A stretch of 29,149 nt of DNA from a virus: the IMG/VR virus record IMGVR_UViG_3300032073_000164, positions 1 to 29,149 of that record. The stretch is one strand, 5' to 3'. Below the pieces are notes generated by a model. The model had not been told where the DNA came from. It was given only the letters and a program-made list of their open reading frames with translations, and did no database searches. Made by a program: the position numbers and the translations under genes. Of the stretch, positions 24,801-29,149 are shown piece after piece (within the stretch, counting starts at the first letter, position 1; every line of letters starts with the position of its first letter).

Positions 24801-27800
24801 GAATGAGAGTAGAAAAAGATGCAGATGGTGCGTCTGTAAGAAGTTTTGCAGATCCTTTAACTTTTTTAGGCAAAGATGCTCAGTTTCAAATACCTATTGG
24901 AACACGAAGACTGCCATCAGGTAGAATTTTTACAGGTACAAATTTAGCTGAATTTATAGCTCAAGAACTAAGTGAAAAACAAGCTAAGATAATTTCTATT
25001 GCTTCAGATGCAAGTTTAAGTCCTGAGGGTATTATTGTCAAAAACATGATCAATAATAAATCAACTTATCAAGGAGCTAAGAAGCAAAACACAGAAATGA
25101 TGCCTGGACCTCTAGGTTACGCTAGAGCTAGTCAAAAACAAAAAACAAATCAAGACATAGTAGGTGAATTAAGCACTCTTGATCAAGCTTTAAATGAAGG
25201 TAGAAAAATAGACAAACCTGTTAGAAAAATAAGAGTATTTGATTTTGATGACACGCTAGCTAGATCTAATAGCAAAGTTATCGTTAATATGCCTATATCT
25301 AGCATAGATAAAGACATGCTTGATATTGTAGCTAGAAGAAAGTTTAAAAAAGAATTTGAAAACTTGCCTAGTAGATTACAAGGTTTTAATAGTCTTAACG
25401 ATTCGCAGAAGCTAGAAGTTTTAAAAGAAGTTCCAGGAGGAACAAAAGAGATAAATGCTACACAGTTTGCAGAACAAGCGGCAGATCTTGAAGCTCAAGG
25501 TGCTACATTTGACTTTAGTCAGTTTGAACAAGTCATTGATGGTAAAAAAGGACCACTATTTGATGTTGCTAAAAAAATAGCAGACAAGCGTGGTACAGAA
25601 GATTTATTTATATTAACAGCAAGACCACAAACTGCTGATGGTCCTATTAGGGCTTTTATGAAAGCGTTAGGTGTTGATATACCTTTAGGTAATATAACTG
25701 GTTTAGGAGATGGCACAGCTGCGGCTAAAGGTAGATGGATAGCTGGTAAAGCAGCTGAAGGCTATAATGATTTTTACTTCGCAGATGACGCTGGTAAAAA
25801 CGTTAAAGCAGTTAAAGAAGTATTAGATCAAATAGATGTTAAATCTAAAGTACAACAAGCTAGAGCTAGTAAAAAGCAAACGTTTGATACTGTTGTAAAT
25901 GATATGATACAAGACTCTTCGGGTATTGAATCATATAAAACTTTTTCTGCCGCTAAAGCTAAAACAGTAGGTAGAGATAAAGGTAGATTTGACTGGCTTA
26001 CAATGGCTTCATCAGCTGAAGACTTTAAAGGTTTATTGTATAGCTTGTTGGGTAATGGCAAAAAAGGTGAAGCTCAGTATGAGTTTTTAAAAACAAACCT
26101 TATTGATCCATATAATAAAGCTGAAGATTCTATAACTCAAGCTAAAATATCTGCTGCTAATGATTTTATGGCTTTAAAAGAGCAGTTTCCAGGTTTACCT
26201 AAAACATTAGAAACTGAAACAGGTGTTGGTAAATTTACATATCAGCATGCACTTCGTACTTACATGTGGACCCAACAAGGTATGTCAATACCTGGTTTAT
26301 CAAAAACAGATGTTAAGAAACTTAATAAGTTTATAACTGATGACGCTAAGCTTCAGGCTTTTGCGGATCAATTAATATCAATACAAAAAGGTAAACCATA
26401 CCCTAAGCCCGGCAAAGATTGGTTAGGTGGTAATTTAACTACAGATATTATTGGCGGTATAAACGATGTTAACCGTAAAGAATATCAACAAGAGTGGCAA
26501 GAAAATGTAGATATTATATTTTCACCTGAGAATTTAAACAAAATGGAAGCTGCTTACGGTACTCGTTGGCGTAAAGCTTTAGAGAACACATTAACTAGAA
26601 TGAAAGCAGGTACAAACAGACTTGGTTATAACGATCAAACAAGCGCTGTACTTGACTGGGTTAATAATTCTGTTGGTGCTGTAATGTTTTTAAATACTAA
26701 ATCTGCGCTACTTCAAACTATATCTGCTGTAAACTTTATAAATTGGGGTGATAATAATATTATAGCCGCAGGTAAAGCGTTTGCAAACCAAAAACAATTT
26801 TGGGGAGACTTTATGACGCTAATGAACTCTGATTACTTAGTACAGCGCCGTAATGGTCTTAAAATAAATGTAAGTGAATCTGAAATAGCAGACGCTGTAA
26901 AAGATTCTAAAAATAAAGTTAAAGCCGCTATAGCGTTTTTACTTAGTAAAGGTTTTGTACTTACTCGTTATGCTGATAGTCTTGCTATAGCTTCTGGTGG
27001 TGCTACTTTCTATAGAAATAGACTTAATAAGTATATTAAAGAAGGCATGGATCCTAAACTAGCTCAAGAGCAAGCGTTTCAAGATTTTAGACAAATAGCA
27101 GAAGAAAGCCAACAATCAAGTTCACCTGATAAAATTAGCATGCAACAAGCATCAGCTGCTGGTCGTGTTATACTTAATTGGGCTAATACTCCAATGCAGT
27201 ATGTAAGAATACAAAAACGTGCATTGCAAGATATAATAGCGGGTCGTGGTGACGCAAAAGTTCATATGTCTAGAATAGCTTATTATGGTGTTATTCAAAA
27301 CTTAATATTCAATGCTATGCAGCAAGCCTTATTTGCAATAGGATTTGGTGATGACGAAGAGGACGAAGAAAAAAGCGCAGCTAAGAAAAAACAAGATAAC
27401 AATAGAATAGCTAGAGCTGCTAACGGTATGATTGACTCTCAGTTAAAAGGTTTAGGTATTGCTGGTGCAGGTATGGTCGCTGTTAAGAATACTTTAATGA
27501 AAATATATGAAGAGTCTGGTAAACAAAGACCTGAGTATGAGAAAGCGGCTATAGAGGCTTTAAGTTTCTCACCAGCTATTAGTTCTAAGTATAGAAAAAT
27601 AGTAGGTGGTTTAAAAAGCTTTAGTTGGAATATGAAAGAGATAAAAGAAAAAGGTTTTAGTCTTGACAACCCAGCTTATCTAGCAGGTGCTCAAATTATA
27701 ACAGCAGTAACAAATATACCTATTGATCGTGTTATAAAGAAAGCTAATAACATAAGAGGTATATTAAGCGAGCAATCACAAAAGTGGCAGAAAGTTCTTT

Positions 27801-28063
27801 TGTTTGGTGGTTGGAGCACTTGGGACGTTGGCTTGCCTTATTATGGTGGTTGGGATAAACCAGTTGAGCCTACGGAAGCAGAGCGTAAAAAGCAAGAGAT
27901 TGATGTTATGAAACGTGATACTAATACAGCTGAGCAAACGCAGATGCTATTAGATCTAGGTCTTGACAAAAAACAAATTAAAGCATTGCGTTATGAAGAC
28001 GCTAGAGTTAAAAAAATAATTGAACTACAAAACAAAAATAAAGATGGCAAAAATAAAACCTAA
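18821..28063 (+). CDS. Giant internal virion protein with metallopeptidase and HAD-phosphatase domains
   Basis: This 3080-residue protein fills almost a third of the window. Residues 1-110 are disordered and Glu/Pro-rich; about 115-650 are long charged helices. Residues about 677-709 (GAIIPQIGVMVATGGFGVGI) and 777-797 are hydrophobic and glycine-rich. Residues 1125-1129 are HEVLH, a zincin zinc-binding motif, with a possible third ligand in EERYFEE (1194-1200). A basic Thr/Pro/Arg linker lies near 1419-1445. Residues about 2137-2345 contain a full HAD set: FDFDDTLA (Asp 2141 and 2143), ILTARP (Thr 2266), AAKGRW (Lys 2303) and FADDAG (Asp 2322 and 2323). A further hydrophobic stretch (YYGVIQNLIFNAMQQALFAI) precedes an acidic patch, and the C-terminus has LLFGGWSTWDVGLPYYGGW. 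It resembles the polyvalent-type giant proteins of marine phages, thought to be packaged and ejected. The targets of the two enzymes are unknown. Confidence 0.8.
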   Translation: MSHITLLQYITQLQNLGLTQPQINEAAQEWKKIHTPKKVEEKPKEQVEVFEEVKVSEEGKPPAVAETGTTVAAETNEVSNLKSSSGEFSSTFIPEKIKTSEPTGFGELKGFGSNEYNAISRSIDKERQEQYDKLTVIATPDQVYKTKNKEYKYNFRNKDDGTSEIVYYSRNSSDDKNKEPEAFVEIEKNTVDYISASTTFQHMDQSIMDQYEAGNDLLSLYEKNPDYIAQLTEISESTNSDLEALDLEYAEIANEFQNLIKLNDEDRASAVTKATEFVDNKEYVEKQRLQKEKFNKDSSYGEEVWNNYQKHRKQGKNNKQWNELYPEMELVWTQKFGLQVTKKGFKREVTKINEDWQSLYDSVIPSVVKAADGINNAEQLLKSQQITVGGKKYNTQDYINQIMVDTKASEISTELLIDKNEDFIKESGFDIRSEKIIPAIKHFLSNPLQAGLAGILATPEIIDRSDKQKEMELYQIKRKEALGKITSKEGSIMQFQTQAENKKKLLQALSKQIASGTYVTEDQIKKANRQLAAINQTHNQIIDLQKKKYKELDDLLVENKNADELINDLSRNYNLLPIMIDNTVNSFTEMGQGVEEIIYRVATAPREIVAALDEKFDTKKFSAFDNVWNYSRNLILDTWSKKRDVANKNVDKFQKDLMDGVADSMSIEDIRDADDFGRYLFATTGAIIPQIGVMVATGGFGVGIVTAQAGGQKFKQYEQEMLESKKAFDAWNRPETEKGGSKPVKKPGETDEYYAYRLEVWKSKKPEEINYNLTQMWGGALTMMGAEAVMGRLISLPMINRAKAFTPSRVKRGWTKAYIDSLKSRATTYGVDVVSEGLEEVFTEVAANLYDRKILGKDVNLFDGAPDNFFSGLLMANGFKTPALFAPYVNAASTPGDKINVQERQSLIKSKINSLAQNPNMSKESKLALETEIADLTLELNNDIVLVMNRYSDMPREQIDELGNIEQQTFQIDQQIQTIQSDTNFVFGKEKEIEQLKNKRNNLTGKKNSLLEPYVTKDAEGRITGGGFISPKTRQIDAGARVIAGQLEGVGVESVSDTESLLSVVATVESSGGEVIGLQRDADGNVLPAEQQGYGVISRLPDGSRQVIINQVSAAKDNIATTTQHEVLHAFLDQIFVNDSAAKTKAGKALNDFLQSDSVNLDQNLQNRFDQYKADFDAIMKNPNSDLNDKQQAEERYFEEIITLTSEGLTANQIQENAAVEAEAETVGDVLSDVYSENNQAALNISFDTGKGVLDFVRGFNQAVEGGKGLTQQQLDLASSEGSTTQQDKARTSEQAPRNKKLMQDIVEGDIGAATTLVQENSGLILDLLKFNPDVAQQSGVDSNDVLQAVTDMMTPGMVDITFKGRKKSLAEEYAQDKGEVSTFLGRLGVRAAEIYTAAGLDPNKFVTESTSGSEARQIASKKTTTTKPKARARTTPKASRKYPSTILGNLGVSTKAEVDALFEEAIADDIANFYKGEIKEFKDIKDIGPAVAALMEKATGLKANRFSKKNQNIMKGDVVSGAVTALQQFLNINAEADFAMLAEAANIEGKSTSIPGKILEALFTKNSKDKYVRDTRKGLKDYKNIIDALNPEAKKAKGMDAVYRSSNAQALKGLANLSLRNLIFEQAVPDPVARTRTGARFSNKIIKEAVDEVENKGAKKFLEKTLSGNLDADQIAQEINKIEDIAKVLGIDFTDVVDYLFTNEKRYKELRSKFDVRVGGKNEISSLANAARLKKGYTSLIKGMIPKGKSFSDLPVSFQMALMKTVGFGDARIKIGGKPFTLQEYGLKRGEYGKLMQAVFGKDALIGTGTNLGTRDNVYAPSNWGEKGFRGKVEKIADSYNNGDITLDEARAKVEDLLTPDKETNIDDVLIANQRAVSDTYVSLINMFAADPTNENFATIIDILESQVNRATGIFKGLIPVTSFSIKPEKGTTKGKTANKRMHNEHLVELFNANKNFLNILDKLRKGTITKEKAIFDAKVNAASLEQAVISERMRVEKDADGASVRSFADPLTFLGKDAQFQIPIGTRRLPSGRIFTGTNLAEFIAQELSEKQAKIISIASDASLSPEGIIVKNMINNKSTYQGAKKQNTEMMPGPLGYARASQKQKTNQDIVGELSTLDQALNEGRKIDKPVRKIRVFDFDDTLARSNSKVIVNMPISSIDKDMLDIVARRKFKKEFENLPSRLQGFNSLNDSQKLEVLKEVPGGTKEINATQFAEQAADLEAQGATFDFSQFEQVIDGKKGPLFDVAKKIADKRGTEDLFILTARPQTADGPIRAFMKALGVDIPLGNITGLGDGTAAAKGRWIAGKAAEGYNDFYFADDAGKNVKAVKEVLDQIDVKSKVQQARASKKQTFDTVVNDMIQDSSGIESYKTFSAAKAKTVGRDKGRFDWLTMASSAEDFKGLLYSLLGNGKKGEAQYEFLKTNLIDPYNKAEDSITQAKISAANDFMALKEQFPGLPKTLETETGVGKFTYQHALRTYMWTQQGMSIPGLSKTDVKKLNKFITDDAKLQAFADQLISIQKGKPYPKPGKDWLGGNLTTDIIGGINDVNRKEYQQEWQENVDIIFSPENLNKMEAAYGTRWRKALENTLTRMKAGTNRLGYNDQTSAVLDWVNNSVGAVMFLNTKSALLQTISAVNFINWGDNNIIAAGKAFANQKQFWGDFMTLMNSDYLVQRRNGLKINVSESEIADAVKDSKNKVKAAIAFLLSKGFVLTRYADSLAIASGGATFYRNRLNKYIKEGMDPKLAQEQAFQDFRQIAEESQQSSSPDKISMQQASAAGRVILNWANTPMQYVRIQKRALQDIIAGRGDAKVHMSRIAYYGVIQNLIFNAMQQALFAIGFGDDEEDEEKSAAKKKQDNNRIARAANGMIDSQLKGLGIAGAGMVAVKNTLMKIYEESGKQRPEYEKAAIEALSFSPAISSKYRKIVGGLKSFSWNMKEIKEKGFSLDNPAYLAGAQIITAVTNIPIDRVIKKANNIRGILSEQSQKWQKVLLFGGWSTWDVGLPYYGGWDKPVEPTEAERKKQEIDVMKRDTNTAEQTQMLLDLGLDKKQIKALRYEDARVKKIIELQNKNKDGKNKT

Positions 28064-28376
28064 AACAGCTAAAGCTATGTACAAGGCTGGCATGGAAGCT
28101 AATAAAGAAAAAATAGCTCAAGAACGCTATGGCGAATTTGGCTTTGATACTTTAACTTACGATCAACAACAGGAAGTTTATAAAAACTATCCTAAGCTTC
28201 CAAGAAGCTCAAAAGATATAGGATCTGATTTTGAAACACCTGCTAAAATGGGATCAGCATTATATGCAAAACTAAGTGCAGGTTGTAAAGCAGCTGCAAG
28301 AAAAAAATTTGATGTATATCCTAGTGCTTATGCTAACATGTGGGCTTCAAAGCAACAGAAAAAAGGTAAGTGCTAA
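28044..28376 (+). CDS. Small basic protein of unknown function
   Basis: This is a 110-residue basic protein. I start it at ATG 28044, which begins MAKIKPKTAKAMYKAGMEAN and overlaps the end of the giant gene by 20 bases; an upstream in-frame TTG at 28020 is less likely. The C-terminal part LSAGCKAAARKKFDVYPSAY followed by ANMWASKQQKK is a block I remember from many small proteins of marine phages and large DNA viruses, in which the Y-P-S-A-Y-A-N motif is conserved. No function is established to my knowledge. High Lys/Arg content and late position suggest nucleic-acid binding or a packaged component, but this is inference. The stop overlaps the next ATG by one base, so translation of the two is probably coupled. 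Confidence 0.65.
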   Translation: MAKIKPKTAKAMYKAGMEANKEKIAQERYGEFGFDTLTYDQQQEVYKNYPKLPRSSKDIGSDFETPAKMGSALYAKLSAGCKAAARKKFDVYPSAYANMWASKQQKKGKC

Positions 28377-28804
28377 TGGCTTATAAACAAAAAACAGATT
28401 CGCCTTTAGGTCATTGCTGGGCTAATGTAATGCACACGCAGCCTTGGAATAAGATGCGGGAAAGAACAGCAGCTGCGGCGGGCAGAGGCACAGGTAACGA
28501 TGCTAGTCTTGCTGAAGCTGAAAAGAAAAGAAAATCTCCTTTTAATAAAGAAGTTAAACCAGTTAAAGCAAAAGGCGGAGGCACAAAAAAAGTTTGTTTA
28601 CCTAAAGCCAAAATTGCTAGTATGAGTAAAGAAGAAAGACAAAAAGTTATTAGCGCTAAAAGATCTGCTGGAGCTAAAGGTAAATACAAAAGATCTAGCA
28701 AAAGCAATGTCAGCGGAACAAGTAGTGGCGGAAGTTTAAAAACTTGGGTTAAACAAGACTGGAGACAAGTAGGTGATCCATCTAAAAAATGCGGAGAAAA
28801 ATGA
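28376..28804 (+). CDS. Small lysine-rich protein of unknown function
   Basis: This is a 142-residue, very basic, low-hydrophobicity protein starting at ATG 28376, which shares one base with the preceding TAA. An in-frame GTG two codons earlier is less likely. Features in order are DSPLGHCWANVMHTQPWNKM, a Lys/Pro-rich linker, KKVCLPKAKIASMSKEERQK, AKGKYKRSSKSNV, and the end LKTWVKQDWRQVGDPSKKCG. The K-V-C-L-P...S-M-S-K-E-E-R and W-x-x-x-x-W blocks recur, from memory, in small proteins of marine viruses and may correspond to a domain of unknown function. Four cysteine or histidine positions could bind a metal, but no clear zinc-finger spacing is present. It may act together with the preceding basic protein. 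The last base pairs overlap the holin start as ATGA. Confidence 0.65.
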   Translation: MAYKQKTDSPLGHCWANVMHTQPWNKMRERTAAAAGRGTGNDASLAEAEKKRKSPFNKEVKPVKAKGGGTKKVCLPKAKIASMSKEERQKVISAKRSAGAKGKYKRSSKSNVSGTSSGGSLKTWVKQDWRQVGDPSKKCGEK

Positions 28805-28962
28805 GTTTATCAGATATGAAGCTATACGCTATGAGCGTAGGTACACTAGGCGTTACAACCTTTACACAAATAGAAGACGGTTTAAAAATTTTATTGTTAC
28901 TTATAACTATAGGATATACAATATCTAAATGGGTTAACATTAAAAAAGAAAACGAAAATTGA
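28801..28962 (+). CDS. Small holin-like membrane protein
   Basis: This is a 53-residue gene starting at ATG 28801 in an ATGA overlap with the preceding stop, with a weak GGAG about four bases upstream. The protein begins MSLSDMKLYAMSVGTLGVTT, has a short polar break (FTQIEDG), and then a strong membrane span (LKILLLLITIGYTISKWV) ending in the charged tail NIKKENEN. One sure and one possible span, a tiny size, a basic tail and a position immediately before an endolysin are the marks of a holin, which would form holes in the inner membrane to time lysis. Its stop overlaps the endolysin start. Holins share little sequence, so this rests on topology and context. Confidence 0.75.
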   Translation: MSLSDMKLYAMSVGTLGVTTFTQIEDGLKILLLLITIGYTISKWVNIKKENEN

Positions 28963-29149
28963 AATATTTTAAGCTAGAAGAGTTTGATTCACCTGATGAA
29001 CCAGGTAGCGGTAAGTATATGAATAAAGAAATAATATATATGCTAGATGCGGTAAGAAAAGAATATGGTAAACCTATTAGAGTAAATTCTGGTTATAGAA
29101 CAAAAGCTAGAAATAAAAAAATAGGTGGTGTTGCAGATTCTTCACACGT
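28959..29149 (+). CDS. Endolysin, M15-type peptidase, 3' end missing
   Basis: This is the first 63 residues of a peptidoglycan peptidase; the gene runs off the right edge. The start is TTG 28959, which overlaps the holin stop and gives MKYFKLEEFDSPDEPGSGKY, the usual opening of phage M15_3-family endolysins; no better ATG exists nearby (the next is after about 20 codons, inside the domain). INSGYRT-like IRVNSGYRTKARNKKIGGVA and then DSSH follow. His in DSSH (29146-29148) is expected to be a zinc ligand in the S-x-H-x(6)-D signature; the remaining ligands lie outside the window. The enzyme would cut cross-linking peptides of the cell wall once the holin opens the membrane. Confidence 0.88.
   Translation, partial: MKYFKLEEFDSPDEPGSGKYMNKEIIYMLDAVRKEYGKPIRVNSGYRTKARNKKIGGVADSSH

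Noticed and set aside
25241-25258. FDFDDT as a possible giant virion RNA polymerase catalytic motif, as in crAss-like phages
   Set aside because: The complete HAD motif series follows with proper spacing, and the polymerase D-x-D-x-D motif is not seen in the translated proteins of this window.
1-29149. tRNA genes, CRISPR arrays, insertion sequences, integrase or attachment sites
   Set aside because: No cloverleaf-like stretch, direct-repeat array, transposase or recombinase motif was seen; there are no gene-free stretches above about 75 bases to hold them.

Overview
The window is one end-to-end late (virion-building and lysis) block of a short-tailed, podovirus-type double-stranded DNA phage. 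All 15 genes lie on the + strand and are almost gapless, and no host-like gene, tRNA, CRISPR array or transposon is visible. The first gene (large terminase) is cut by the left edge and the last (M15-type endolysin) by the right edge. The host is probably a member of the Bacteroidetes, likely a low-GC aquatic flavobacterium-like cell. The reasons are that genes start behind A/T-only leaders with almost no Shine-Dalgarno sequences, that base composition is about one-third G+C, and that the portal, ring and muzzle-type tail proteins look like those of Bacteroidetes podoviruses, including crAss-like and marine flavophage relatives. The host and family assignments rest on recalled family features and are inference.

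Layout: 2-1720 terminase large subunit (partial); 1721-4108 portal; 4141-5349 scaffold-like protein; 5366-6814 major capsid protein, followed by a strong hairpin terminator; 6887-7714 unrecognised capsid-neighbour protein, followed by a second hairpin; 7775-8536 and 8541-9770 two ring/adaptor proteins; 9777-15122 and 15158-17023 two large tail-tube/muzzle-type proteins; 17042-17707, 17709-18809 and 18821-28063 a likely set of internal (ejected) virion proteins ending in a 3080-residue giant; 28044-28376 and 28376-28804 two small basic proteins; 28801-28962 a small holin-like membrane protein; 28959-29149 (edge) endolysin.

The genes describe one assembly path. Terminase packs DNA through the portal into a shell of the capsid protein built on the scaffold. 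The ring proteins extend the portal, and the muzzle proteins cap the tail. The internal proteins, above all the giant, are probably ejected with the DNA. Holin and endolysin then open the cell.

The most unusual features are: (1) the giant protein, which combines long helical regions, glycine-rich hydrophobic segments, a zincin metallopeptidase motif (HEVLH) and a complete HAD-phosphatase motif set; (2) a small beta-rich module that appears to have been inserted repeatedly (about seven degenerate copies) into the two adjacent muzzle-type proteins; (3) a sharp G+C and codon-use break inside the terminase ATPase domain near position 465; (4) a second GC-shifted patch in the scaffold gene that carries the window's only strong Shine-Dalgarno, placed exactly for an in-frame internal GTG start.
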